From Paenibacillus cymbidii (GTDB lineage: Bacteria; Bacillota; Bacilli; Paenibacillales; NBRC-103111), in contig NZ_SHLX01000031.1 of NCBI RefSeq assembly GCF_004764705.1, forward strand, positions 45,844 to 109,843: a stretch of DNA of 64,000 nucleotides. The letters are read 5' to 3'. Each line of letters begins with the position of its first letter. Position 1 is the stretch's first letter. The notes beneath the pieces are model-generated. The model had not been told where the DNA came from, made no database searches, and was given only the letters and a program-made list of their open reading frames with translations. This document shows, piece by piece, positions 50,393 to 59,883 of this stretch. A program made the translations under genes and the position numbers.

Positions 50393-51934
50393 ATGGCCAA
50401 TCGACCGAAACCGGTGGCGCTCGTCATCCTCGACGGCTTCGGCCTGCGCGGCGACACGCAGGGCAACGCGGTGGCGCAAGCGAAGAAACCGAACTACGAC
50501 CGCTACTGGTCGCAGTTCCCGCACACGACGTTGACCGCCTGCGGCGAAGCCGTCGGCTTGCCGGAAGGGCAGATGGGCAACTCCGAAGTCGGCCATCTGA
50601 ACATCGGCGCGGGGCGCATCGTTTACCAGGATTTGACGCGCATCACCAAATCGATTCGCGACGGCGACTTTTTCGATAACGAAACCTTGCTCGGCGCCGT
50701 GCGTCATGCCAAGAAGAACAGCAAAAAGCTGCACCTGTACGGCCTGCTTTCCGACGGCGGCGTGCACAGCCACATCTATCACCTGTTTGCGCTGCTGGAG
50801 CTTTGCAAAAAAGAAGACCTGCAAGACGTTTACATCCATGCGTTCCTCGACGGCCGCGATGTAGCGCCGGACAGCGCCAAAAGCTACATGGAGCGGCTCG
50901 TCGCCAAAATCGCCGAAACCGGCGTCGGCCGCATCGCCACTGTACAAGGGCGCTACTACGCGATGGACCGCGACAAGCGCTGGGACCGCGTGGAGAAATC
51001 GTACCGCGCCATGGTGTACGGCGAAGGGCCGAAAGAAACCGATCCGGTCAAAGCGGTCGTCGATTCGTACGCCCAGTCCGTTTACGATGAATTCGTCGTT
51101 CCGACGGTCATTACCCGGGCGGACGGTTCGCCGGTCGGTTTGGTCGAGTCCGAGGATGCGGTCATCTTTTTCAACTTCCGTCCGGATCGGGCGATTCAGC
51201 TGTCGTTGGCATTCACGAACGAAGACTTCCAGGGCTTCGACCGCGGCGACAAACGCCCGCAGAACCTGTACTACGTCTGCCTGACGCTGTTCAGCGAAAC
51301 CGTCGGCGGCTACGTCGCGTATAAGCCGAAGAACCTGGACAACACGTTCGGCGAAGTAGTGGCGCAGAACGGCCTGAAGCAGCTGCGCACCGCCGAGACG
51401 GAGAAATATCCGCATGTGACGTTCTTTTTCAGCGGCGGCCGCGACAAGGAGCTTCCCGGCGAAACGCGCATCCTGGTCAACTCGCCGAAAGTCGCCACCT
51501 ACGACCTGCAGCCCGAGATGAGCGCCTACGAGCTGGCGGCGTCGACCGCCTTGCAGGTGAACGCCGATAACTTCGACGCAATCATCCTCAACTTCGCCAA
51601 CCCGGACATGGTCGGCCACTCGGGTTTGCTCGAGCCGACGATCAAGGCGATCGAAGCGACCGACGAGTGCCTCGGCCAAGTCGTCGAAGCGATTCTCGCC
51701 AAGGGCGGCGTCGTTTGCATCACCGCCGACCACGGCAACGCCGACGTCGTCACGAACCCGGACGGCACGCGCAACACCGCGCATACGACGAACCCGGTGC
51801 CGTTCATCGTCACAGACGCGAACGTCAAGCTGCGCGAAGGCGGCATTCTCGCCGACATTGCGCCGACCCTGCTCGATCTACTACAATTGAAGCAGCCGGC
51901 CGAAATGACGGGCCATACGATTATCCAACCATAA
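50393..51934 (+). CDS. gpmI: 2,3-bisphosphoglycerate-independent phosphoglycerate mutase
   Basis: Converts 3- to 2-phosphoglycerate through a phosphoserine on a manganese site. The 513-aa protein has LVILDGFGLR (metal Asp), the phosphoacceptor Ser in MGNSEVGHLNIGAGR, HAFLDGRDVAPDSA, and the second metal cluster FANPDMVGHSG and ITADHGNAD. It starts directly after tpiA (TAACATG). Confidence 0.97.
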   Translation: MANRPKPVALVILDGFGLRGDTQGNAVAQAKKPNYDRYWSQFPHTTLTACGEAVGLPEGQMGNSEVGHLNIGAGRIVYQDLTRITKSIRDGDFFDNETLLGAVRHAKKNSKKLHLYGLLSDGGVHSHIYHLFALLELCKKEDLQDVYIHAFLDGRDVAPDSAKSYMERLVAKIAETGVGRIATVQGRYYAMDRDKRWDRVEKSYRAMVYGEGPKETDPVKAVVDSYAQSVYDEFVVPTVITRADGSPVGLVESEDAVIFFNFRPDRAIQLSLAFTNEDFQGFDRGDKRPQNLYYVCLTLFSETVGGYVAYKPKNLDNTFGEVVAQNGLKQLRTAETEKYPHVTFFFSGGRDKELPGETRILVNSPKVATYDLQPEMSAYELAASTALQVNADNFDAIILNFANPDMVGHSGLLEPTIKAIEATDECLGQVVEAILAKGGVVCITADHGNADVVTNPDGTRNTAHTTNPVPFIVTDANVKLREGGILADIAPTLLDLLQLKQPAEMTGHTIIQP

Positions 51935-51950
51935 GGAGTGTACGAATCCG

Positions 51951-53243
51951 ATGACGATTATTTCCAACGTTTATGCCCGCGAAGTGCTTGACTCCCGCGG
52001 CAACCCGACCGTAGAAGTGGAAGTGTATCTGGAATCCGGCGCCAAAGGCCGCGCCATCGTTCCTTCCGGCGCATCGACAGGCGCGCACGAAGCCGTTGAG
52101 CTGCGCGACGGCGACAAGTCCCGCTACCTCGGCAAAGGCGTGCTGAAAGCCGTCGAAAACGTGAACGACATCATCGCGCCGGAAATCATCGGCGAGAATG
52201 CTACCGACCAGGTCGGCATCGACCAGAAGCTGATCGCTCTGGACGGCACGCCGAACAAAGGCAAGCTTGGCGCCAACGCCATCCTCGCCGTTTCGATGGC
52301 GGTTGCCCGCGCCGCGGCGGACGCGCTCGACATGCCGCTGTACGTTTACCTCGGCGGATTCAACGCCAAAACGCTGCCGGTTCCGATGATGAACATCGTC
52401 AACGGCGGCGCGCATGCCGACAACAACGTCGACGTGCAGGAATTCATGGTGCTGCCGGTCGGCGCGGCGAGCTTTGCCGAAGCGCTGCGCACGGGCGCGG
52501 AAATTTTCCACAACCTGAAAGCCGTTCTGAAGGAAAAAGGACTGAACACCGCGGTAGGCGACGAAGGCGGTTTTGCGCCGAACCTGGCGTCCAACGAAGA
52601 AGCGATCACGACGATCATTTCGGCGATTGAGCGTGCGGGCTACAAGCCGGGCGTCGACGTGTTCCTCGGCATGGACGTTGCATCGACCGAGTTTTTCAAA
52701 GACGGCAAGTACCACCTCGAAGGCGAAGGCCGTTCGTTTACGCCGGCCGAGTTCGTTGACCTGCTGGCAGGCTGGGCGGACAAGTACCCGATCATCACGA
52801 TCGAGGACGGCTGCTCGGAAGACGATTGGGAAGGCTGGAAGCTGCTGACCGAACGCCTCGGCGGCAAAGTGCAGCTCGTCGGCGACGACCTGTTCGTCAC
52901 GAACACGAGCCGCTTGTCCAAAGGCATTGAAGACGGCATCGGCAACTCGATCCTGATCAAAGTGAACCAAATCGGCACGCTGACCGAAACGTTCGACGCG
53001 ATCGAAATGGCTAAGCGCGCCGGCTACACGGCTGTCGTTTCGCACCGCTCGGGCGAAAGCGAAGACAGCACGATCGCCGACATCGCGGTGGCTACGAACG
53101 CCGGCCAGATCAAGACGGGCGCACCGTCCCGCACGGACCGCGTCGCCAAGTACAACCAATTGCTTCGCATCGAAGACGAACTGTCGAGCGTGGCGCAATA
53201 CGCCGGCAAGTCGGCTTTCTACAACCTGAAGCATGTGAAATAG
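51951..53243 (+). CDS. eno: Enolase
   Basis: Dehydrates 2-phosphoglycerate to phosphoenolpyruvate; last gene of the glycolytic operon. The 430-aa protein has AREVLDSRGNPTVEVEV, GASTGAHEAVELRDGD, GANAILAVSMAVARAAA, IEDGCSEDDWEGW (metal ligand), GDDLFVTNT and VSHRSGESEDSTIADIAVA. It follows gpmI by 16 bp with AAGGAG upstream. Confidence 0.98.
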   Translation: MTIISNVYAREVLDSRGNPTVEVEVYLESGAKGRAIVPSGASTGAHEAVELRDGDKSRYLGKGVLKAVENVNDIIAPEIIGENATDQVGIDQKLIALDGTPNKGKLGANAILAVSMAVARAAADALDMPLYVYLGGFNAKTLPVPMMNIVNGGAHADNNVDVQEFMVLPVGAASFAEALRTGAEIFHNLKAVLKEKGLNTAVGDEGGFAPNLASNEEAITTIISAIERAGYKPGVDVFLGMDVASTEFFKDGKYHLEGEGRSFTPAEFVDLLAGWADKYPIITIEDGCSEDDWEGWKLLTERLGGKVQLVGDDLFVTNTSRLSKGIEDGIGNSILIKVNQIGTLTETFDAIEMAKRAGYTAVVSHRSGESEDSTIADIAVATNAGQIKTGAPSRTDRVAKYNQLLRIEDELSSVAQYAGKSAFYNLKHVK

Positions 53244-53274
53244 TTCGCCCGCATACAGTGGGAAAGAAGAACAG

Positions 53275-53303
53275 CGCGTCCGGTCTGGGTCAGGCCGGAC
53301 GCG
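53275..53303 (+). terminator. Hairpin after eno
   Basis: CGCGTCCGG and CCGGACGCG form a 9-bp perfect stem 32 bp past the stop. No T run follows, so it may protect the 3' end or terminate only weakly. Confidence 0.45.
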
Positions 53304-53349
53304 TGCGGCTAGATGGGGCGGGAAACGGATAAGCGAAGGAGGAATCCAG

Positions 53350-54051
53350 ATGGGCAAATGGGCAAAAACGGTGCTGTACATCCTCGGTTCCGCGCTGCTG
53401 ACGCACTGGATTCCGTTTTCGTCGTTTTTTCGCAACGTGGATACGATGATTCACGAGTTCAGCCATGCGCTTGTCGCGATGCTGCTGTCGGGCAAAGTGA
53501 TGGCGATCGAGCTGTACCGCGACCACAGCGGCGTGACGCAGGCGATTCCGACGAGCTACTGGTCGACGATTCCGATCGCGATGGCGGGCTACATGTTCGC
53601 TTCGCTGTTTGCGTGGGCGTTGTTCGCCCTGTACGCCGCCAACCGCCAGCGCGCCGGGCTTAACGTCATTACCGCCGTCGCGGCGCTGTCGCTCGTCTTT
53701 TTCGTGCGCAATCCGTTCGGCGTGACATGGCTGTGCGGCTTTATCATATTGAACGTGCTGATGTATTTGTTGCCAAGCGATCGCGTGCGCAACTTTTACT
53801 TTTTGCTGATTGCGTTCCTGTCGCTGGAGGAATCGGTGTTCGGCCCGCTGTGGCTGCTGTATCTCGCCGCCACCTCGCCCGGGCAGGCGGGCGACGCCGC
53901 CTTGCTTGCTTCTCATTCGCCGTTGCCCGCCGTTTTCTGGGCGGCGCTGTTCTCGCTGTTTGCGCTGTGGTGCGCCAAACAGGCGATCGTCGCCTTTTCC
54001 GGCAGAAAGTCGCGCGAACGCCGGACAACCGGCGCTTACCGGGCATCCTAA
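53350..54051 (+). CDS. M50-like integral membrane protein
   Basis: A 233-aa protein with about six hydrophobic segments. Near the N-terminus it has MIHEFSHALVAMLL, an HExxH zinc motif inside a membrane helix, as in M50-type (site-2-like) peptidases. A second metal ligand is less clear; NVLMYLLPSDRVRN resembles the N-x-x-P-x-x-x-x-D pattern of that family. Substrates are unknown. ATG 53350 follows GAAGGAGG. Confidence 0.72.
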   Translation: MGKWAKTVLYILGSALLTHWIPFSSFFRNVDTMIHEFSHALVAMLLSGKVMAIELYRDHSGVTQAIPTSYWSTIPIAMAGYMFASLFAWALFALYAANRQRAGLNVITAVAALSLVFFVRNPFGVTWLCGFIILNVLMYLLPSDRVRNFYFLLIAFLSLEESVFGPLWLLYLAATSPGQAGDAALLASHSPLPAVFWAALFSLFALWCAKQAIVAFSGRKSRERRTTGAYRAS

Positions 54052-54097
54052 TCGTGCGGAATGGTTTGCTCAATTTGCCTAAGGAGATGTTCCCATC

Positions 54098-54859
54098 ATG
54101 GCTAAAATACCGGTCGGTCTGCAGCTCTACACGCTGCGCGAACAAACGAAAAACGATTTTGTCGGCACCTTGAAACAAGTGGCGGCGCTTGGCTACCAAG
54201 CGGTCGAATTTGCCGGCTATGGCGGCATTTCGGCCAAAGAGATGAAGAGCACGCTCGACGGGCTCGGCTTGAAAGCCGTCTCCAGCCATGTCGGCATCCA
54301 GCTGCTGGAGAGCGAGCTGGAGCAGCAAATCGCCTACAGCCTGGAAATCGGCGCGTCCTATATCGCTTGCCCGTGGCTGCCGGAGGCGGAGCTGTTGGAC
54401 GAAGCGAAATTCCAGGAAATCATGGCCAAATTTCGCACGTTCGGCGAAGCTTGCAACAAGGCCGGCCTGACGTTCCTGTACCACAACCATGCGTTCGAGT
54501 TCAAGAAGGCGAACGACGGCGCCTACATCCTCGACAAGATGTACGCCAGCGTCGACGCGTCGCTGATGCAAGCCGAGCTTGACCTGTATTGGGTCAAGAA
54601 AGGCGGCCTCGATCCGAAGGCGTACCTGCTCGGCTACAAAGGCCGCGCGCCGCTCGTTCACGTCAAGGACATGGCCGGCGACGAAGAAGGCTTCTTCGCC
54701 GAAGTGGGACAAGGCATCATCGACTATCCGTCGATTTTCTCCGTCGCCGAGGAAGTTGGCGTACAGTGCTACATCGTCGAGCAGGACCAGTGCAAACGCC
54801 CGCCGCTCGAAAGCGTCAAAATGAGCATCGACTACTTGAAATCGATCGGCATCGCGTAA
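54098..54859 (+). CDS. Sugar phosphate isomerase/epimerase (AP-endonuclease-2 fold)
   Basis: A 253-aa xylose-isomerase-like TIM barrel related to IolE and YcjR. Metal-site motifs: GLTFLYHNHAFEF, ELDLYWVKKGG (Glu and Asp), PLVHVKDMAGDEEGFF (His and Asp) and IVEQDQC (Glu). It begins KIPVGLQLYTLREQTKND. Substrate is unknown; inositol or sugar intermediates are typical. ATG 54098 follows TAAGGAGAT. Confidence 0.88.
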   Translation: MAKIPVGLQLYTLREQTKNDFVGTLKQVAALGYQAVEFAGYGGISAKEMKSTLDGLGLKAVSSHVGIQLLESELEQQIAYSLEIGASYIACPWLPEAELLDEAKFQEIMAKFRTFGEACNKAGLTFLYHNHAFEFKKANDGAYILDKMYASVDASLMQAELDLYWVKKGGLDPKAYLLGYKGRAPLVHVKDMAGDEEGFFAEVGQGIIDYPSIFSVAEEVGVQCYIVEQDQCKRPPLESVKMSIDYLKSIGIA

Positions 54860-54876
54860 GCGGCGCTTTCGCGACA

Positions 54877-54916
54877 AGCAAAAACCGGCTCCGCTTCGGC
54901 GGGTCCGGTTTTTGCT
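54877..54916 (+). terminator. Strong bidirectional terminator
   Basis: AGCAAAAACCGG and CCGGTTTTTGCT enclose an inner CCGC/GCGG hairpin with a TTCG loop. T runs on both strands suit both directions. Confidence 0.9.
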
Positions 54917-55136
54917 TTGGGGAGAGCCGCCCGACCTGGAGGGCCGGGCGCCAGTCAGCAGCTTCGCAAGCATGAGTAGTGTCGGTATCCAGCCGCACCA
55001 GTCCAGCCATATCAGCACCAGTCGCATCAGCCTGCAACCTCGCCATCGCCCCCGCCGCATCAGCACACACCTTCATCGGAGCACGCAATTACGTCAAACT
55101 AGCTAATCTTCATCCCCTCGCGCCATTGTGGTGCGA

Positions 55137-55327
55137 AATAAGCCATGTTTTATTGTCTATTTCAGCGAAAATAGGCGGCAACGAGGAAATAGCCAGTGAA
55201 ATCGCTGGCTATTCCCAAGAAAAGTTCGATTCTGAGGCTGTTCATCAAAAATAACCAGTGTTTTCACTGGCTATTTTCAGTGAAGCATCGAGAAAAAGGC
55301 AAATAAGCAATTTTTTATGGCTTATTT
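55137..55327. repeat. Four-unit intergenic module E (AATAGCC class, inverted)
   Basis: Units start at 55137, 55188, 55250 and 55302 (spacings 51, 62, 52). Inner units: AATAGCCAGTG...CGCTGGCTATT and AATAACCAGTG TTTT CACTGGCTATTT. The asymmetric central motif appears on the minus strand (GCCTCAGAATCGAAC), so this copy is turned around relative to A, B and D. It lies between converging genes. Bases 54917-55136 ahead of it hold degenerate CAGC-rich sequence with no convincing gene. Confidence 0.85.
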
Positions 55328-55363
55328 TTGGGATGGCTCAAAAAAACACCCTATCGTCTCGCC

Positions 55364-56389
55364 TTACAACTCCACCATCGCCTTGATGACGCCGGACTCC
55401 GGCTTCAGCCATTCGCCGAAGGCGGCGATCATGCCGTCGAACGGCGCGCGGTGCGTGATATACCGCGACGCGTCGACCCCGCCCGCGCGCAAGGCGCGCA
55501 TCACCAGCTCAAAATCCTCGCGCGTCGCATTGCGGCTCGCCATCAGCGTCGTTTCCCGCTTGTGAAACTCCGGATCGTGAAACTGCACGTCGCCCTTGAA
55601 CAGGCCGACGAAAACAAGCGTGCCGCCATTCGCGACGTAGCGGAACGAACCGTTCATCGAAGCCGCGCTGCCCGTCGCGTCAAACACGAACGACGGCAGC
55701 TCGCCGTTCGTCAGCGCCGCCAACTGCTCCTCCGGCCGCTCCCCGGCATGGACCGTATGCGCCGCGCCGGCCCAACTGCGGCTGAACGCCAGCCGGCCCT
55801 CGTTGACGTCCATCGCGATGACGGTTGCGCCGATGTAGCCGGCCAGCGCCATCACGCCAAGCCCGATCGGCCCGCCGCCGATGACGAGCGCGGTGTCGCC
55901 GCGCCGCAGCCCCGAGCGCCGCAGCGCATGCGCCCCGATCGCCAGCGGCTCCAGCACGGCGGCCTGGTCGAGCGTCAGGCCGTCCGCTTTCAGCAGCAGC
56001 CGGGGCGGGATCGACAAACGCTCGCGCATGCCGCCGTCGATATGCACGCCGAGCACGGACAAGCTCGTGCAGCAGTTCGGCTTGCCGTTCCGGCAGGCGA
56101 TGCAGGCGCCGCAGTTCAGATACGGCACGACGCTGACGATATCGCCTTCGCGCAGCCCTTCCTCGTTGTCCCCAATCCGTTCGATCACGCCGGCCAGCTC
56201 GTGCCCGAGCATCCGCGGATACGTAAAGAACGGCTGCCGTCCTTTAAAAGCGTGGTAGTCCGTGCCGCAAATGCCGATCCGCTTGATCGCGACGATCGCT
56301 TCTCCCGCCGCAAACGTCGGTTCCGGCAGCTCCACGGGCGCAAACCGTTCGATTTCTGCGCAGACGATCCCTTTCATAAGCCGTTCCAC
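55364..56389 (-). CDS. Zinc-dependent alcohol dehydrogenase (MDR family)
   Basis: A 341-aa medium-chain dehydrogenase of the sorbitol/threonine/galactitol dehydrogenase type. Catalytic zinc: Cys in GICGTDYHAF, HE pair in MLGHELAGVIE. Structural zinc: CGACIACRNGKPNCC. NAD loop: VIGGGPIGLGVMALA with an Asp in VIAMDVNEGR. The likely substrate is a sugar or polyol. It is transcribed away from the AraC regulator next door, its likely controller. Confidence 0.92.
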   Translation of the reverse strand: MERLMKGIVCAEIERFAPVELPEPTFAAGEAIVAIKRIGICGTDYHAFKGRQPFFTYPRMLGHELAGVIERIGDNEEGLREGDIVSVVPYLNCGACIACRNGKPNCCTSLSVLGVHIDGGMRERLSIPPRLLLKADGLTLDQAAVLEPLAIGAHALRRSGLRRGDTALVIGGGPIGLGVMALAGYIGATVIAMDVNEGRLAFSRSWAGAAHTVHAGERPEEQLAALTNGELPSFVFDATGSAASMNGSFRYVANGGTLVFVGLFKGDVQFHDPEFHKRETTLMASRNATREDFELVMRALRAGGVDASRYITHRAPFDGMIAAFGEWLKPESGVIKAMVEL

Positions 56390-56468
56390 TCCTTCGCTTC
56401 CTGTTGCATCCGACAGGTTATACAGGAATTGTAGCAGCTATCTTTTGCATAGGAAATAACGAAATCTT

Positions 56469-56498
56469 GCAGAAAATTATCCGTTATTGATATGCTGA
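56469..56498 (+). promoter_or_regulatory. Candidate promoter of the AraC-family gene
   Basis: TTGCAG followed after 18 bp by TATGCT, about 35 bp before the gene. The 143-bp divergent region with the alcohol dehydrogenase gene must also hold that gene's promoter; TATAAC on the minus strand near 56420 is a weak candidate -10. Confidence 0.35.
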
Positions 56499-56532
56499 TG
56501 GAAAGAAGACAAACCCGCCGATGGAGGAAACG

Positions 56533-57396
56533 ATGAACCCGCTGCGCAAACCGGTTGCCGAAGACGCCCTGTTTCCGTTCGAGCTCGTGTATCGGGACAG
56601 AAAAAGCCCGCAGCGCGAGCTGCCGGACCATTTTCACGACCGGTACGAGTTGGTGTACGTGTATCAGGGACGAGGGACGTTTTTTATTCATCGCACCTTC
56701 TATGAAATGAAGGCCGGCGACCTGTTTCTCATCCCCGGCAATACGATTCACCGCGCCATGCCGGACGGCGACGATCCGGTGTTGTCGACGGCGGCGTTCT
56801 TTTCGCCTGCGCTGGTGCAGCCCGAACCGCTGGGAGAAACGTACAACGGGCTTTATGGCTTCGAACTGGCCCGGAGGCGCATGCACTACAAGGCGGAGCT
56901 TGACGGGCAGCATCGGGCGCTGGCGGAGGAAACGCTGGAAACGATGCAGCGCGAGCTGAACGAGCGCAAGAGCGGGTACCGCCAGGCAGTCCGGCTGCAG
57001 CTGCTCGGGCTCCTGCTGGCGCTGAACCGGCTTGCGCTGTCGGAACAGCCCGGGGCTGCCGGCGGCAAACCGGCCGACACGCCCTGGATGAAGGAGGTGC
57101 TGCTGCACATCGACCGCGATTGCGCCGAACCCGGCCTCGGGCTGGCGCAGCTGGCCGAGCTCGCGGCCGTCACGCCGTCGCACTTGTCCCGCGTGTTCAA
57201 GCGGCTGACCGGGATGAACGTGACCGATTACATTCATGCGAAACGGGTGATCCGGGCCAAGGAGCTATTGCTCGGCACCGACCGCAGCGTGGAACAAATT
57301 GCCGTTCTGTGCGGGTTCCCCAGCCCGCCGTATTTCTATCGCGTCTTTAAGGCGATCGTCGGCGTTACGCCGCGGACGTACCGGCTGCAGCGCTGA
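56533..57396 (+). CDS. AraC-family transcriptional regulator with cupin domain
   Basis: A 287-aa regulator. The N-terminal cupin (about 20-130) has ELPDHFHDRYELVYVYQGRG and AGDLFLIPGNTIHRAM for ligand binding. The C-terminal pair of helix-turn-helix motifs (about 190-285) has LAQLAELAAVTPSHLSRVFK and VEQIAVLCGFPSPPYFYRVF. ATG 56533 follows GGAGGAA; an ATG at 56521 has no ribosome site. It is divergent from the alcohol dehydrogenase gene. Confidence 0.9.
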   Translation: MNPLRKPVAEDALFPFELVYRDRKSPQRELPDHFHDRYELVYVYQGRGTFFIHRTFYEMKAGDLFLIPGNTIHRAMPDGDDPVLSTAAFFSPALVQPEPLGETYNGLYGFELARRRMHYKAELDGQHRALAEETLETMQRELNERKSGYRQAVRLQLLGLLLALNRLALSEQPGAAGGKPADTPWMKEVLLHIDRDCAEPGLGLAQLAELAAVTPSHLSRVFKRLTGMNVTDYIHAKRVIRAKELLLGTDRSVEQIAVLCGFPSPPYFYRVFKAIVGVTPRTYRLQR

Positions 57397-57399
57397 CCG

Positions 57400-59109
57400 C
57401 TATCCCTCCGGCTCGATGAAGAAAGCGACGCCGCCGGCTTCGTTCACGGCGCGAACGATCATGCCGTGATGCGCGGCGATCTGCTTGACGATCGCAAGGC
57501 CGAGCCCGAACTGCCCGTCGCTGCCGGTGCGGAACGGCTCGAACAAGCTCTCCGTCGCCGCTTCGTCCAGCGGCGGCCCGTCGTTGCGCACGCACACGCG
57601 CGGCAGCGGCTGCTCCGCCTGAGCCTCGCCGGGCGCAACCGTGACGCCAATCGCCGAACGGGCGTAGCGCAGCTGGTTGTCGAGCACGTTCTCGAGCGCC
57701 ACGGCCCACTGCTCGCGGTCGCCGGTCAGCATCGCGCCGGGTGCCAGCTCGAGCGTCCACGCCACTTCGGGCCGCCGGTAGCGCAGCCGTTCCACGACGT
57801 CTTCGGCGACCTCGCTCAGATCGAAGGTTTGCCGCGACTTCCCGCGCGATGCGAAAAATCGCAGCTTGTTCAGCAGCAGCAGCTCGCGAATCCGTTTTTC
57901 CAGCCGTTCGCCTTCCTTCATAATGACATTCAGGCTGTCGTTCAACGAGCCGCGCGGGAAGATGCCATCCTGGATCGACTGGGCGTAACTGCGAATGACC
58001 ATCACCGGCGTCTTCAGTTCGTGCGAAATATTTTGCAGAAAAAACTGTTGCGATTCGTCCTGATGCACCAGCCGCTGGCGCATCGATTCGATGGCGCCGG
58101 CCAGGCGGCCGATTTCGTCCTTGCGCCCCGTGACGAGCGGCTCGTGCCAGTCCCGTTCGGCGACGCGGCCGACATGCCGTTCGATCTGCACCAGCGGGCG
58201 GGTGAGGTAACGCGCCAGCAGCAGGCAGAGCGGCAGGCTGACGACGATCAGCGCCAACATCAGCCACAGCAGCCGCGAGAACATCGACATGACCAGGTCG
58301 TTGCGGTAATTGCCCGATACGTACGAAACGACGTACTGCGGCTGCGTCGCCCCTTTGATCATATCGCGGCGAATGACGTAGAAGATGCTGTCGCTGTCGA
58401 CGCTGAGCGAATACTTCGCGAGCGGTACGACCTGGGCGAAGGCATTGTGTTCAATCGTCTGCAGGAACGCCGCGGGCAGCGCGCCGCCGCCCTCTTGTCC
58501 CTGGACCGCCGGCTGGGCCGAAGTTCCGCTGATCGTAAAGTGATTGATCGACGAGCCGGGGAAAAGCCCTACGGACGGACGCGCCTCGCTAAGCGGGGCA
58601 ATCGGGATTCCGACAGGAAGCGACTGTGTCGACAGCGTATACACCGGCTCGACAACGGCGCTCGATTGCAACGATCCCGCCCATTGCAGCGTCGTCGACG
58701 GTTCGGTCAGGAGCGGGACGTTCGGCTGCCATTCGCCGGCGACTGCGCCGTTCGCGTTTGGCCTTGTTGCACCTGCGCCCGTTGTTGCGAACGAACCGGC
58801 CGCACCCGGTCCAACGGCAATGGTCCCCGACCCCGTCGCGCCGCTCGCGACGGCAGCGGGCGGAACGTCGGTGTTTGTGAGCGGCTTCGCCGATAGCGAC
58901 AACGTCGAAGCCATCTCGACGGAAATGCTGTTCTGGGTGTTAAGCAGGATATCGTACAACTGCTCGGTGAAGAACCCTTTGAGCGTCCAGGGCAGCAGCA
59001 CCGCCAGCAGCGCAAAAATAAGCAGCGTCAACGCCACGAACGCCCCCCACAGCTTGACGGCCAGCTTGCGGGAGCCCATTCGGATGAACTTGCCGATGCG
59101 CGCCGTCAT
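57400..59109 (-). CDS. Sensor histidine kinase (OmpR-partner type)
   Basis: A 569-aa membrane kinase. One membrane helix lies at about 18-42 (LWGAFVALTLLIFALLAVLL) and another at about 280-303. Between them is a 235-residue outside domain whose first part (about 70-130) is low-complexity Ala/Gly/Thr. HAMP follows, then HisKA with the phospho-His in NISHELKTPVMVIRSYA (about 363) and HATPase with LENVLDNQLRYA and FGLGLAIVKQIAAHHG. Its ATG overlaps the regulator stop codon (ATGA), so the two are coupled. Confidence 0.9.
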   Translation of the reverse strand: MTARIGKFIRMGSRKLAVKLWGAFVALTLLIFALLAVLLPWTLKGFFTEQLYDILLNTQNSISVEMASTLSLSAKPLTNTDVPPAAVASGATGSGTIAVGPGAAGSFATTGAGATRPNANGAVAGEWQPNVPLLTEPSTTLQWAGSLQSSAVVEPVYTLSTQSLPVGIPIAPLSEARPSVGLFPGSSINHFTISGTSAQPAVQGQEGGGALPAAFLQTIEHNAFAQVVPLAKYSLSVDSDSIFYVIRRDMIKGATQPQYVVSYVSGNYRNDLVMSMFSRLLWLMLALIVVSLPLCLLLARYLTRPLVQIERHVGRVAERDWHEPLVTGRKDEIGRLAGAIESMRQRLVHQDESQQFFLQNISHELKTPVMVIRSYAQSIQDGIFPRGSLNDSLNVIMKEGERLEKRIRELLLLNKLRFFASRGKSRQTFDLSEVAEDVVERLRYRRPEVAWTLELAPGAMLTGDREQWAVALENVLDNQLRYARSAIGVTVAPGEAQAEQPLPRVCVRNDGPPLDEAATESLFEPFRTGSDGQFGLGLAIVKQIAAHHGMIVRAVNEAGGVAFFIEPEG

Positions 59110-59804
59110 GCCCGCGCCATCCTGTAGCCGCTGCCGTACACGGTTTCCAGCCGCAGCTCGGGCAGCTTGCGCCGGATGCGGCGCACGAGGTCGTCGACCA
59201 CGCGGTCCGAACCGAAATAATCTGCGCCCCATACCGCGTTCAGCACCTGCTCGCGTTCGAGCAGCCTGCCGGCATGTCTCGCCAGGTACAGCAGCAGCTC
59301 GAACTCTCTCGAGGTGAGTTCGAGCGTGCCGCCGTCCGGACCGATGACCACCCGGGCCAGCTCGTCGATGCGATAGGGCGGAACGGGGAGATGGGGGCGC
59401 CGGTCGCCGGCGGGATCGAGCCCGCTCTCCGAAGGCCGCGCGCCGTACACGCGCTCCAGCAGCTTGCGTGTGCGGACGACCAGCTCGCGCGGCAGGAACG
59501 GTTTGGCCAAGTAGTCGTCGCTTCCCAGCTCCAGCCCGACGATCCGGTCGATATCGGCATCGCGGGCGGAGATGAAGATGATCGGCAGCATCGGATCGGC
59601 GGCTTTGATTTCGCGCAGCAGTTGATACCCGTCCACGCCGGGGAGCATGATGTCCAGAATCCACAAGTCCGGCCGGTCTTGGATGGCGCCGCGCGCCGCC
59701 AGTCCGTCGGCGAACGTGCGCACCGACCAGCCTTCCTTGGTCAAATAAGCATCCAGCAGCCCGCCGAGATGCTCCTCATCCTCCACTACGTATATACGGT
59801 ACAT
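59106..59804 (-). CDS. OmpR-family response regulator
   Basis: A 232-aa regulator. Receiver domain: YVVEDEEHLGGLLDAYL, phospho-Asp in LWILDIMLPGVDGY, and Lys in DDYLAKPFLPREL. The winged-helix DNA-binding domain (about 135-230) has LELTSREFELLLYLARHAG, LEREQVLNAVWG and DDLVRRIRRKL. ATG at 59804 follows GAGGAGG. Partner of the kinase encoded downstream. Confidence 0.93.
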   Translation of the reverse strand: MYRIYVVEDEEHLGGLLDAYLTKEGWSVRTFADGLAARGAIQDRPDLWILDIMLPGVDGYQLLREIKAADPMLPIIFISARDADIDRIVGLELGSDDYLAKPFLPRELVVRTRKLLERVYGARPSESGLDPAGDRRPHLPVPPYRIDELARVVIGPDGGTLELTSREFELLLYLARHAGRLLEREQVLNAVWGADYFGSDRVVDDLVRRIRRKLPELRLETVYGSGYRMARA

Positions 59805-59830
59805 GGTATCCTCCTCATGCGCGCGAAAGG

Positions 59831-59863
59831 GCGGACGCCGGCCGCATCTGCGCCGGCATCCGC
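59831..59863 (-). other. Intercistronic hairpin before the OmpR-type regulator
   Basis: On the minus strand GCGGATGCCGGC and GCCGGCGTCCGC pair over 12 bp with one G-U pair, then CCTTTCG follows. It could be a partial terminator that keeps the kinase pair below the level of the secreted protein; on the plus strand a GTTTTTC tail also follows. Confidence 0.45.
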
Positions 59864-59883
59864 GTTTTTCCGCCGTTCCGTCG

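Noticed and set aside
54816..55088. Small minus-strand gene between the isomerase gene and module E
   Set aside because: It would run through a strong bidirectional terminator, has no ribosome site, and its sequence is degenerate CAGC-type low complexity.
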